Assembly (NCBI GenBank): GCA_016716665.1
Contig: JADJVH010000006.1
Location: 124,001-188,000, forward strand
Source of the DNA: Candidatus Opimibacter iunctus
GTDB taxonomy: Bacteria > Bacteroidota > Bacteroidia > Chitinophagales > Saprospiraceae
DNA length: 64,000 nt
Direction: 5' to 3'
The notes under the pieces are model-generated. The model saw only the letters and a list, made by a program, of their open reading frames with translations, made no database searches and was not told where the DNA came from. The number at the start of each line of letters is the position of its first letter. Within the stretch, counting starts at the first letter, position 1. Position numbers and translations under genes: made by a program. Positions 35,390 to 45,137 of the stretch are shown here, one piece after another.

Positions 35390-37284
35390 GGATAGGAAAG
35401 GTTTGATCGAAAGTAATGTGCCATGTTCAAACAAGGCCAGGTAATATACGCCCTGGCTTATTTCGGCATTGAGCGTAATGTGCTCCCTGAATTCACCGTG
35501 TTGGACCCGTTTACCATTCATGTCAATGATCTGATACTGCAATCCAGTCTTGAATACAAATGCATCTGAAAGCTGAATTTGAAGGACTCTGTCTGAAATG
35601 GGATTTGGAGAAATAGAGAAGGACGATAACGAAAGGATAGGCGCCACTGCAGTAGTAGACAAGTCAATACTTTCAATATCGACCTGGTTGATCACTTCAT
35701 GGTGTTGTTGATACCCCTGGTACATGGATTTGAATTGGGCAACTTGTTGGACATCTTCATTGGTGAACAGATCCGACATCCACCGTGCAGGTAATGTCTG
35801 ATAGTGTAATGCGATAGATAGATCAGCAAGTCCTTCGTGGCCTTCCAGAGGAATCCTGTATTCAATCCTGTCAAGGCCTTTATTGCTTTCATTGGTATAA
35901 TCAGGATCATCGTTTACATTGCCCCATATCGCGACAGTATCATAAGCAGTATGATTAAGCTTAAACCCAGTGGGTAACAGCCTGTTGTCTTTTAGGGGTT
36001 GAAAGGCTGCATTCAGGCGAGTCGTAAGATGCCCTTGGAGGTCTGACATGACCATTTCATAAATCTGAACATCATCCTCCGATCTGGATACCTGATGATG
36101 TGGTTCAAATGGGAAATCCCGGCCTGTAATCTGACCGTCCTGGTCGAGGGCGCCATTTATATAAATGGGTTCATTGGATACGTCATCCCTTAAAGTGACT
36201 TGCAGCCACGCGAGCCTGCTGGGATATCCCGAGGGTAGTTTGTGCCCGGCTTTATTCTTAATCGTCACAGTAACATACATCGTATCACCCGCGATGTAGA
36301 GGGAGGGCACAGAGAGTTCTGCGGCATTGGAGAGGCTCTTCCTGTTGTTACTGATGGATTCTTCCCAGGCATGGCTACTTTCGCCGGTGGGAAGGTTCAG
36401 GGCGACCTTGTTGGCACGCATCAGGTCAAGCATGGCAGTATTGGCCCCAAAAAACTGGTGTAAACCAAATGGTGACCTTTCTTCGAGCGCTGCAAAATCA
36501 GTAGCGATAACTACTCCATCAGGGATAAATGGCATATGGCAAGTCTGGCACTCTTTCCCCTGCACTGAATAGGCCGAATTGAGCCATTCATGATATGTCG
36601 CCTGTTCGACAAAAAAATCTCCGGAAGGAGTACCATCCGGCTGTAATGTTTCAGTGATCAGGGTATGACAACCGGCACAAATGCCACTGCTGTAGATATG
36701 ATCTGAAAATTCTGGTTCAAATCCAACATAGATCTGCATCGGTCCTTTAAACGGATTGGGATAGTGGCCAAACATTACCCTAGTGGTGTCAAGCGTATAG
36801 TTGCCTGAAAAGTTTTTGCCAAGGTCCTTTGCGGGTTGTTGATGGCATGAGCTGCAGGATACCCCATCAAGTCCGAGACTATCTCCAAGCATTAGGTCGT
36901 AGGAATAAGGCTGGCCTGTGCGCCTCGCTTCTGAACTGCCGAGAGGAGCGTGGCATTTCAGGCAGGTGTTTTCAATTGCCTGCTTTGCTGTAGGATACAG
37001 ATCTGTTTCATGCGCCATAGTTGCTCTCCAAAAAGGATCCCTGGACGAGAGTCCCATCATGCTGATCTGCCAGTCATCAAATATGCTGACATCCTGACCT
37101 GCCTTGTCAACCAGGGCAAGTCCGGTCTCATCCACGCCATGGCATCCGCTGCAGTGGGAAGAATGAGCACCTTTTGTTGTGCAGGGACAGGTCCCCTGAC
37201 CGGATCGGGGAGCGTTTCCGGAATAGTCAGACCAAGAACCAACGCGGAAATGCAGGTAAGAATGAGCAGGCTTATTTTATTCAC
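35384..37284 (-). CDS. Secreted five-haem cytochrome c with T9SS sorting domain (one frameshift)
   Basis: About 633 residues after repair. A GTG start at 37284 opens a signal peptide (MNKISLLILTCISALVLG). One extra T in the TTTT run at 37172-37175 joins it to the long frame and brings in the first haem site, CSGCH. Four more follow: CLKCH, CSSCH, CAGCH and CQTCH. A beta-sandwich region (about 260-450) comes next, and the protein closes with a T9SS type A tail (ISPNPISDRVLQIQL ... GVYYLALF). The haem pattern resembles cytochrome c554-like multihaem proteins. Surface electron transfer is inferred from the export tail. Confidence 0.86.
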
Positions 37285-37444
37285 GGTATAAAATTACTTT
37301 TTTTCGGATCACTCCAGCAGTGCGATTCTGGCAAGGAGACCTGCCTGCAAACGTATTTATTTGGTGAATCATCTCTTTATACTATTTTAGCAATCTCATT
37401 ATACACGTTTGAAGCCTTATTGTGTTGAAAATGAAAAACCAATA

Positions 37445-38299
37445 ATGAAAAAAATTCTTTATCCGACGGACTTCTCCGATACCGCGGAAAATGCGTTCAT
37501 ATTTGCCTTACAGATAGCAGATCACCTGGGCGCATCGGTCATCACCCTACATGCATTTGACAGGCCTGACATCAGTGACTTTAATCTCCCTGGTGTCCTT
37601 AGAGAAGTGTATGACTCCATCGATCTTGAAGAGTTCGAAAATTATGAGGATGAGATTCCAGTCCTGAGGGATATTGCCACGGACAATGGGTATTACCATG
37701 TTCCTATGGTCCATGTGCTTGAAGAAGGCGCTCCGGTCTCCGCCATCCTGCGTACAGCCAATAAGAATAAAGCGGATCTGATCGTCATGGGGGCGACAGG
37801 TGCAGGTATGATGGAAGCTTTCTTTTTTGGAACTATATCAGGAAAAGTCATGGAAGAGGCTCACTGCCCGGTCATTGTCGTGCCGACAGAAGCTGAATTT
37901 GACGGACTGATCGATCATATCGGTGTCGCTACAAATTGTACTACAGATGATGCAGCCCTGATCGAAGCACTGAAGAAATTTCGTGATGTCATGGGCAGTC
38001 ACCTTCATATCATCCATGTGGATACCTCTTCAAATGGTGAAGGTGCCGAGAAATTGAAAGCGTTTTCCGAACCCTGGCTCCAGGATAAAAAAATGTCCTT
38101 TCATTGTGTGGTCAATAAGGATATTAACGACGGATTGGAACAATGTTTCAAAGACAAGCAGATTGATCTGCTCGCTATGCTTTCCCATCGCAGGACCTGG
38201 TTTGACGAAATCTTCGAAAAGAACAGGGCAAAGGAGCTGTCCTACCAGCAATCTATCCCTTTGATGGTATATCAGTTGGAAACATTGAATACCAAATAG
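37445..38299 (+). CDS. Universal stress protein with two UspA domains
   Basis: A 284-residue tandem UspA protein. The first domain opens MKKILYPTDFSDTAENA and carries the nucleotide-binding stretch IVMGATGAGMMEAFFFGTIS followed by CPVIVVP. The second domain (about 155-280) is more diverged, lacking a clear glycine loop. The ATG at 37445 is chosen over a longer start at 37409 because it places the first strand at the N-terminus. It is a cytoplasmic stress-related ATP-binding protein by family; no specific role is visible. It is convergent with the M28 peptidase gene. Confidence 0.92.
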   Translation: MKKILYPTDFSDTAENAFIFALQIADHLGASVITLHAFDRPDISDFNLPGVLREVYDSIDLEEFENYEDEIPVLRDIATDNGYYHVPMVHVLEEGAPVSAILRTANKNKADLIVMGATGAGMMEAFFFGTISGKVMEEAHCPVIVVPTEAEFDGLIDHIGVATNCTTDDAALIEALKKFRDVMGSHLHIIHVDTSSNGEGAEKLKAFSEPWLQDKKMSFHCVVNKDINDGLEQCFKDKQIDLLAMLSHRRTWFDEIFEKNRAKELSYQQSIPLMVYQLETLNTK

Positions 38300-38343
38300 C
38301 CAGCAGAGGAATCATCATTAGTAAAAAAGGTTCCGGAGCCAAG

Positions 38344-39963
38344 CTACTTGCCTGCTTCCCGGATTGCTTTAAATTCAGAACCTTCTTTCCATTTTGGCCA
38401 ATCCTGTGTGTTTGCCAGTTCTTTGGCTACGCTATAGAATAGGGTCGCATCCTGGATGATCCCACCCAATTCGAAGGTTCCCTCGACATATTCATCTGCG
38501 GGCAGATGGTAGGCTGTTGATCTGTACTCATCTGATTTTTCCTTGGCATACGCTTTCCCTTTTGTCCGGTGGTCAAAGCTGCCATGCGCATACAAGGCAG
38601 GTATGCCGATCTTGGCAAAATTGAAATGATCAGATCTGAAAAAATATCCCTTCTCCGGTTCCTGGTCAGGGAGAATGTACCTTTTTTGTTGCTCGGCTGC
38701 TCTTGCTGCGTAGGTTTCCATCTCACTCTGCCCAAAGCCGATGATACTCAGATCATTCATTTCGCCATACGCGGCCATGCCGTCAATGTTGATATTAGCC
38801 ACTGTCTTCGATGGTGGAAATATCGGGTTTGCGGCATAGTATGCTGAACCCAGCAATCCTTGTTCTTCGGCCGTGACCCATAAGAACACAATGCTTCTCT
38901 TGTAAGGCCCTTCTTTCATCATTGCCTCAGCTATGGCTAGGAGGGCAGCTGAGCCGGTACTGTTGTCCCGGGCTCCATTGTAGATAGAATCGTTATCTAC
39001 CACCGCACCTATACCGAGGTGATCCCAATGCGCTGAAAAAATAATGTATTCATCCTTCTGGTCCGTACCTGGGATCATCGCTACCACATTCTTAGATACG
39101 TTTGTCCTGATCTCATTTTTTATACCTGCAGTAACCTTGTAAGGTAATGGGACAGCCTTGAATCCGGGCTTCCTCGCTGCCATCATATTGGTTTGAAGCT
39201 CCAGGCCGGCTGAACTAAAGATTTCTTTTGCTGCATCCAACGAAACCCATCCTTGCATTTCACATGGTGTGTAGCCAAGTGAATTCAGATTGAGCTTTGC
39301 TCCGCTGCCTGCTCCCTGCACGACTGCCCACGGATAGCCTGCCATATTGGTTTCATGTATGATGAGGATGCCTGATGCACCCTGCCTTGCCGCCTCTTCA
39401 TATTTGTATGTCCAGCGGCCATAATAAGTCATAGTACTTCCCTTGAAAAAGGTACTGTCCTCTCCTCCAAGCCCGGGATCATTGACCAGGACCAACGCAG
39501 TCTTACCTTTCATATCCAATCCCTCGTAGTCATTCCAGTTGTACTCCGGGGCAACAATCCCATAACCGCAGAAAACCAGATCACTACCTGAAAGGTTAAT
39601 TTCGGCTACTGGTCTTTGTGTAAAGGCAACATATTGGTCACGCAGTTTTAAGGAAAGATTCTTTGGCCCTGTTAGCTCCATCGTTTCAGAGGGATGACCA
39701 GAAATTTCCGTCAGTGGTACATCCTGTGTAAAGGAGTCACCATTACCTGGCTGAAGTCCGATTTTCTTTATCTCCCCCTGCAGGTAGGTGAGTGTCATTT
39801 CTTCACCATGGGTGAAAGGTTTGCGGCCTTCAAATGCATCTGAGGATAAAGCAACAATATGCTTCTTGATGGTCTCTTCAGATATGGGACCTGATGTTTT
39901 AGTGTTTTCTTTGCAGGAGCTGAGCGACAGGATGCCCAGCAATATTGTACAGATTCTTTTCAT
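38344..39963 (-). CDS. M28 family aminopeptidase lipoprotein with PA domain
   Basis: A 539-residue di-zinc exopeptidase. The signal peptide ends in the lipobox LSSC (Cys near residue 17). A PA domain (about 110-250) is inserted before the catalytic core. The M28 ligands are in order: HWDHLG, GARDNSTGSAA, TAEEQGLLGS (general base and ligand), NIDGM and FRSDHFNFAK. It is anchored to a membrane, probably facing the periplasm or surface, and trims peptides for nutrition. It is divergent from folC by 69 bases. Confidence 0.94.
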   Translation of the reverse strand: MKRICTILLGILSLSSCKENTKTSGPISEETIKKHIVALSSDAFEGRKPFTHGEEMTLTYLQGEIKKIGLQPGNGDSFTQDVPLTEISGHPSETMELTGPKNLSLKLRDQYVAFTQRPVAEINLSGSDLVFCGYGIVAPEYNWNDYEGLDMKGKTALVLVNDPGLGGEDSTFFKGSTMTYYGRWTYKYEEAARQGASGILIIHETNMAGYPWAVVQGAGSGAKLNLNSLGYTPCEMQGWVSLDAAKEIFSSAGLELQTNMMAARKPGFKAVPLPYKVTAGIKNEIRTNVSKNVVAMIPGTDQKDEYIIFSAHWDHLGIGAVVDNDSIYNGARDNSTGSAALLAIAEAMMKEGPYKRSIVFLWVTAEEQGLLGSAYYAANPIFPPSKTVANINIDGMAAYGEMNDLSIIGFGQSEMETYAARAAEQQKRYILPDQEPEKGYFFRSDHFNFAKIGIPALYAHGSFDHRTKGKAYAKEKSDEYRSTAYHLPADEYVEGTFELGGIIQDATLFYSVAKELANTQDWPKWKEGSEFKAIREAGK

Positions 39964-40032
39964 TATGCAGTGGTTTCAGACGAAGGTAAATAAAAGGAAG
40001 CATCATGTTAAAAGGTATTACCCAGGCATCGC

Positions 40033-41350
40033 ATGACATATAAGCAAACCATAGATTTCCTTTTTTCCTCACTGCCGATGTTTCAGCGGGTAGGGGATGC
40101 TGCAATCAAAAAGGACCTCACCAATATCCGGCTTTTGTGTGACATGCTGGGCCAGCCTCAGGCTTCTTTTCCATCCATACATATAGCAGGCACCAACGGA
40201 AAGGGGAGCACCTCCCATATGCTGGCTGCCATATTCCAGGCTGCCGGTAAGAAGGTTGGGCTGTATACGTCTCCGCATTACATTGATTTTCGTGAACGGA
40301 TCAAGATCAACGGGGAAATGATCAGCGAAAAAGAAGTGGTACGTTTCGTAAACCTGTACAAGGAAAAATGGGCATCCATCCAACCTTCTTTTTTCGAAAT
40401 TACCGTCGCGATGGCTTTCGAATTTTTCAGGAAGGAAAAGGTGGATATAGCGATTATTGAAACCGGGCTTGGCGGGAGATTGGATTCCACCAATATCATT
40501 ACCCCCTTGCTTTCGGTGATCACCAATATTGGATTTGACCACATGCAGATGCTGGGCTATACTTTGCCAGAAATTGCCACGGAGAAAGCAGGCATTATAA
40601 AAGCCAATGTTCCGGTCATCATCGGAGAGTGGCATAAGGAAACCTCCCCTGTTTTTAAGCAAAAGGCTTCAAAGGAAAGCGCACCTGTTTATTTCGCATC
40701 GAGACATATCCACATCAGTAGACAGAAAAGCGATCTTGTCAAACAGCGCATTGATGTCAATAAAAGATCCGGGATATGGATGAATGATCTCGATACAGAT
40801 ATGACTGGTCCATACCAGATCCAGAATATCAGGACGGTTCTTGAAGCAGTGTTCAGGTGGAACCAATATTACCCCGGGAATCAAATCACTGAGAAGGACC
40901 TAAGGAAGGGATTGGGGGCTGTAAAATCCTCCACCAATATGATCGGGAGGTGGATGGTCATTCGTCAAGAGCCGTTGGTGATCACGGATGCAGCTCACAA
41001 CCATCATGGGATGACTGCCATGCTGCCTCAACTATTGAAACACCCGGTAAAGCATCGACACTTTGTGCTGGGTTTTGTATCGGACAAGGACGTTTCAAAA
41101 AATCCTGGCGATGTTTCCCAAGGATGGATATTATTATTGGTGCTCACCGGATATCCCCAGGGGCAAGGCAGCGGCAGAGGTGCAGGAAACCGGTCATCGG
41201 CTGGGACTTCACGGGGTGGTATTTGACAGTGTCATGAATGCTTATCAGGCTGCCTGTATTGCAGCAGGAAAGTCAGATTTGGTTTTTGTAGGCGGCAGTA
41301 GTTATGTGGTTGGAGATTTTCTTGCCGGATTAAAGAGCCAGGGGAAATAA
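40033..41350 (+). CDS. folC: Folylpolyglutamate/dihydrofolate synthase (one frameshift near the 3' end)
   Basis: A Mur-ligase-like ATP-dependent enzyme that adds glutamate to folates (and makes dihydrofolate in bifunctional forms). Recognisable are the P-loop HIAGTNGKGST, SPHYIDFRERIKING, IIETGLGGRLDSTN, TNIGFDHM and ITDAAHNHHG. The frame breaks at the A6 run 41097-41102. Removing one A continues VSKILAMFPKDGYYYW and ends with DLVFVGGSSYVVGDFL at 41350, giving about 438 residues. Without the repair the last about 80 residues are lost and a 41-residue random tail is added. A terminator follows at once. Confidence 0.9.
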
Positions 41351-41380
41351 AAAAAGCCTGCTTAGGTAAGCAGGCTTTTT
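41351..41380. terminator. Bidirectional intrinsic terminator between folC and tRNA-His
   Basis: AAAAAGCCTGCTTA (41351-41364) and TAAGCAGGCTTTTT (41367-41380) are perfect complements separated only by GG. It begins directly after the folC stop and lies just beyond the 3' end of the convergent tRNA. Confidence 0.85.
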
Positions 41381-41387
41381 CATCCAG

Positions 41388-41462
41388 GGTGGCTAGAGGG
41401 TCTCGAACCCGCGACCTCTAGAACCACAATCTAGCGCTCTAACCAACTGAGCTATAGCCACC
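41388..41462 (-). tRNA. tRNA-His (anticodon GTG)
   Basis: A 75-base minus-strand tRNA. The extra 5' G(-1) opposite C73, a hallmark of tRNA-His, is present. The acceptor GTGGCTA pairs with TAGCCAC, the D-arm is GCTC-AGTTGGTTA-GAGC, and the anticodon stem CTAGA/TCTAG encloses TTGTGGT. The T-arm contains GTTCGAGAC. CCA is not encoded. Confidence 0.96.
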
Positions 41463-41518
41463 ATTTATCCGTTTTAAGCCCTTTCAGGCTTAAAACGGAC
41501 GCCAAAGATAATTTTTCT

Positions 41519-42310
41519 TTAATTCGCAGCAGGTGTTTTTTCAATTTTAAAGGTACGTGATACAGGATTCAATGGGACATTGACCAATTGGCCAGTAGAG
41601 TCTAAGAGGCTTAGCTTGATCGTATTATCGCCTTCTGGTAAACCTTCGATGTAATATGGTTGCCATTTGTCCAGTAGATGCTTTTCCCCATTGATATCCG
41701 CTTCTACCTTAAATCCAGGTTGGTCAGCATTGACGAGGTAATAATCGAGCATCACTTTCTTAGTGTCATCTCCGGTATACACCCCTTTAGGGCGGCTATA
41801 GAACAACATAGGGCCGGCAACATCTTCCATCTTGGTGATACTTTTTGCTTTCACGTTGGCTTTCACTGCCTTATGGGCTGCGGGGGTCTTGATGCTTTCA
41901 TGATAGGACCTTGACAAAAAGCAGAGCAGGTAATGGTCGCCATCCGGAATATCCTGAGCGAAGGAAGACTCATATTTTGCTACATAAGGCTCAGTATCTA
42001 CGATCAAATGAAGGTGTTGACCTTCCTTGCTGTTAGCACAGCTTTTTTCAGGTGCGTCTGAGGTCTGCTCACCCAGTTTATAGGTAGATCCTGCGATCAC
42101 AGTTGAAAATGTGCCATTAGCATATGCCATGGCCTTCAGGCTGGCATCAGGAAATTCCTTTGAGCTGCTGAAAGGAGTGAGTGTATATTTTACCTGCATG
42201 GTATCACTTGAACCAGTTTCAGCTGTTGTCTCCTGTCCGGCTTGATTTTTACAACTTGCCATCAGGACCAGGCAGTATAAAAGAGTGAATATGGTTTTCA
42301 TTTTCTTCAT
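41519..42310 (-). CDS. Lipoprotein of unknown function
   Basis: A 263-residue protein with a lipoprotein signal: MKKMKTIFTLLYCLVL, lipobox MASC, and Cys near residue 20. The mature part is Thr/Ser-rich at first, then has two beta-rich modules (about 35-150 and 165-260). One contains CANSKEGQHLHLIVD, and the C-terminal segment WQPYYIEGLPEGDNTIKLSL reads like an Ig-type fold. No activity is recognised. The start at 42310 is chosen because the longer frame (42361) would place non-hydrophobic residues before the signal. It is divergent from an ECF sigma gene. Confidence 0.75.
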   Translation of the reverse strand: MKKMKTIFTLLYCLVLMASCKNQAGQETTAETGSSDTMQVKYTLTPFSSSKEFPDASLKAMAYANGTFSTVIAGSTYKLGEQTSDAPEKSCANSKEGQHLHLIVDTEPYVAKYESSFAQDIPDGDHYLLCFLSRSYHESIKTPAAHKAVKANVKAKSITKMEDVAGPMLFYSRPKGVYTGDDTKKVMLDYYLVNADQPGFKVEADINGEKHLLDKWQPYYIEGLPEGDNTIKLSLLDSTGQLVNVPLNPVSRTFKIEKTPAAN

Positions 42311-42369
42311 GTTTAGATTGTGAATAGTGAATAAATGTAGGAATGTCTCGAATTTTACCATTACAGTAT

Positions 42370-42419
42370 CGGTTCGTACGGCTAAATTACCGACTTTTAC
42401 TCATCAGCGAAACGAACCG
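42370..42419. promoter_or_regulatory. Spaced inverted repeat in the ECF sigma/lipoprotein divergent region
   Basis: CGGTTCGT (42370-42377) and ACGAACCG (42412-42419) are perfect 8-base inverted repeats separated by 34 bases, ending 11 bases before the ECF sigma ATG. No textbook TAnnTTTG promoter is visible here. It may be a regulator site or an mRNA leader hairpin. Confidence 0.35.
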
Positions 42420-42430
42420 CCAGCTCTACA

Positions 42431-42940
42431 ATGGATTCTGTTGAACAAATGTTCAAACTGCATTATGCTTTTGTCTGCAATGTCATCTACACCTACGTAC
42501 GTGACAGGTCCAGGGCTGAAGATATAGCCCAGGAGATTTTCGCTGAGCTCTGGGTCAAGAAAGATCAATTACATATCCACACTTCTGTGCCGGCTTATCT
42601 GCGTCGGATGGCGGTCACCCGCAGCCTCAATTATATCAGAGATACCAGAAAGCATCAGTGGGAGGAACTGGACATGACATCCGAAGCATTTGCAGTATTG
42701 CCGGGACAACAGTCCGATATCCTGCAACAGATGGAGGAAGCCGAATTGCGGGATAGGCTCGATGAAGCGATCAAGGCCCTGCCCGAAAAGTGCAGGATCG
42801 TGTTTTTGCTCAACAGGCAGGAAGAGATGTCTTACGCTGAGGTGGCAAGCCATTTGGGTATATCCGTTAAAACAGTTGAAAATCAGATAGGAAAAGCTTT
42901 GAAACTCCTGCGACAGGTCATTTTGGCGCATAGGGGATAA
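42431..42940 (+). CDS. ECF-type RNA polymerase sigma-70 factor
   Basis: A 169-residue ECF sigma factor with region 2 (about 8-75: MFKLHYAFVCNVIYTYVRDR, AEDIAQEIFAELW) and region 4 (about 110-165: ALPEKCRIVFLLNRQEEMSYAEVASHLGIS in consecutive parts). A FecR anti-sigma gene follows 30 bases downstream, the standard Bacteroidota pairing. No TonB-dependent receptor follows the pair. Confidence 0.93.
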   Translation: MDSVEQMFKLHYAFVCNVIYTYVRDRSRAEDIAQEIFAELWVKKDQLHIHTSVPAYLRRMAVTRSLNYIRDTRKHQWEELDMTSEAFAVLPGQQSDILQQMEEAELRDRLDEAIKALPEKCRIVFLLNRQEEMSYAEVASHLGISVKTVENQIGKALKLLRQVILAHRG

Positions 42941-42970
42941 ATCATTTAATGGTGTCTATTGAAGCAGAAT

Positions 42971-43943
42971 ATGGAAGGATTAATTGAAGCAAGGATTGGA
43001 AGGTATCTCTCAGGGGAGATGACTGTAATGGAGCGTGAGGCGTTTGAACAGGAATTGGCAGCAGATCCTGTGCTTAACCACATATATACAGAAACCAGGA
43101 GGATATGGGTATGTCAGCCAGAGCATATCGACCATCAATGGGATGCAGATAAAGCCTGGGCTCGTTTTGCTGAAAGTAAAAATATTGGCCAGCCCTCTAC
43201 AGCGAGGAGCCCAAGACGCCTCTTGATGTGGTCAGCTGCAGCAGCTGTGGTTTTGCTTTTAGGGGCTTACAGTTTGTTTTTCAAAAGTGCCCAACCGATA
43301 ACCTATGCCTATCAGGAAGGCAGCTCAGCCCCAATAGAACTTAAAGATGGGTCTAGAATCTATCTCAACAAGGCATCAACCATAACGGTATATCCTTTTA
43401 CCCGGAAGTCCAGGCATATAGAGCTTAAAGGAGAGGCATACTTTGAAGTGCAGCCTGATAAAAAAAGACCATTTACCATAACCTCCGGCAACACAATGAC
43501 TGAAGTGGTTGGGACGTCTTTTACGATCAAGGAGATGCCTGGGCAGACCCAAATTTATGTCAGTAGCGGAAAAATTATTTTTCTCCTCTATTGAGAATGA
43601 GCACATTGCAGTTGCCCTGACAGAAGGTGAAGGCGCTGTGTTTGAATCAAGTAAGATTCAATTGATCCCTAACCCTTCCCCCAATATTAATGCCTGGCGT
43701 ACACGTCAGCTCAGGTTTGTAAAAATGCCATTGGAAACGGTTGTTGCTGATGTTGCTTCTTATTTTGACCAGAAGATTGTGGTTGAAAACGAAGCCAGCA
43801 AGTCCTGCATTATCAACATACCCCGGGCTTTCGGCAAGCCGGAGATCAGTTCGGTCCTCAGTGCAGTGGCCGCAAGTATCAATGCCAAACTGGTTAAAGA
43901 GGGTGATACCTATATTATCAGGGGTGGAAAGGCCTGCTCCTGA
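42971..43943 (+). CDS. FecR family anti-sigma factor with DUF4974 domain (one frameshift)
   Basis: About 323 residues after repair. A cytoplasmic N-terminus (RIGRYLSGEMTVMEREAFEQ) is followed by a single membrane helix (about 87-104, AAAAVVLLLGAYSLFF), a periplasmic FecR domain (ELKDGSRIYLNKASTITVYP) and a C-terminal DUF4974 module (LRFVKMPLETVVADVASYF). The frame breaks in the T5 run at 43578-43582. Removing one T gives KIIFSSIENEHIAVAL and joins both parts. It would hold the upstream ECF sigma at the membrane until a receptor signals. A TTG at 42959 is a possible earlier start. Confidence 0.88.
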
Positions 43944-44076
43944 GATCATTTCCCGGCCATCCGTTTCGCTTTTCTCATTCCGGCTGATCATTGGTCAGGC
44001 TCGAAATGACACATGATTCCCTTTCAATAGCAGATTTTTCCAGTACTCCTTTACCTTTGCATGCTCAAGACATACT

Positions 44077-45099
44077 ATGCGTGCGATTCAAACAGACATC
44101 CTGATTATTGGCGCCGGGCCGGTAGGGCTTTTTACCGTTTTCGAAGCCGGGCTGCTCAAAATGAGGTGTCACATTATGGATGTGCTTCCACAAATTGGAG
44201 GACAACTGACTGAAATCTATCCCAAAAAGCCGATCTACGATATACCGGGATACCCATCTATACTGGCCTCTGATCTGGTGGATAACCTGCGGAAGCAGAT
44301 TGACCCATTCAAACCCACTTTTACGCTTGGCGAGATTGCAGAACGTATAGAAAAGCTGGCTGATGGTTCTTTCAGGACTGCCGGACATGACGGTACGGTG
44401 ATAGAGTCAATAGTCATTGCTATTGCTGGTGGATTGGGTTGCTTTGAGCCTCGGAAACCGGATCTGGAAGGGATTGATAAGTATGAAGGCAAGGGCGTGG
44501 ATTATTTTATTAAGAATCCTTCCGGATATACAGGTAAACGCGTAGTTATAGCAGGAGGAGGAGATTCAGCATTGGATTGGACTATTGAACTCGCTGCTCT
44601 TGGTAGCCATGTTACCCTTGTGCACAGGCGAGCCAGTTTCAGGGGCGCCTTGGATTCTGTAGACAAAGTCATGGCTTTGGTCAAGGAAGGCAAGGCCAAA
44701 CTGATCACTGATGCGAGCATTGTGGAAGTGCTGGGGGAAAATAATCTGGAGGCGGTAACTATTGAAGTACCGAATGGAAGGATGAGATATGAAGCAGATT
44801 ATTTTCTGCCTTTATTCGGACTGACGCCTAAGCTCGGCCCTATTGCTGATTGGGGACTTGGTCTGGATAAAAATGCAATAGTGGTTGATCCCCTTGACTA
44901 CAGCACCAACGTCAAAGGCATTTATGCCATAGGAGATATCAATACCTATCCCGGTAAACTTAAGCTTATCCTGTGCGGTTTCCACGAAGCGACCATGATG
45001 TGTCAGTCAGCGTTCCAGTACATGTATCCTGACCAGAAACTTTCGTTCAAGTACACTACGGTTACTGGAATTGATGGGTTTAACGAGGTGGCCAGTTGA
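44077..45099 (+). CDS. Ferredoxin-NADP reductase-like flavoprotein (TrxB fold, no redox CxxC)
   Basis: A 340-residue FAD/NAD(P)-dependent oxidoreductase. The FAD dinucleotide motif is IIGAGPVGLF at the N-terminus, the NAD(P) motif GGGDSALDW lies mid-protein, and the second FAD motif is GIYAIGDINT near the C-terminus. The TrxB-type active-site CxxC is absent, which points to the thioredoxin-reductase-like ferredoxin/flavodoxin-NADP reductase group. Upstream, TACCTTTG (44052-44059) is a good -7 element, though no -33 TTG is at the right distance. Confidence 0.9.
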   Translation: MRAIQTDILIIGAGPVGLFTVFEAGLLKMRCHIMDVLPQIGGQLTEIYPKKPIYDIPGYPSILASDLVDNLRKQIDPFKPTFTLGEIAERIEKLADGSFRTAGHDGTVIESIVIAIAGGLGCFEPRKPDLEGIDKYEGKGVDYFIKNPSGYTGKRVVIAGGGDSALDWTIELAALGSHVTLVHRRASFRGALDSVDKVMALVKEGKAKLITDASIVEVLGENNLEAVTIEVPNGRMRYEADYFLPLFGLTPKLGPIADWGLGLDKNAIVVDPLDYSTNVKGIYAIGDINTYPGKLKLILCGFHEATMMCQSAFQYMYPDQKLSFKYTTVTGIDGFNEVAS

Positions 45100-45137
45100 T
45101 GGCCCACTGCTGACTGTAAACGGCTGACTGCAAACTG

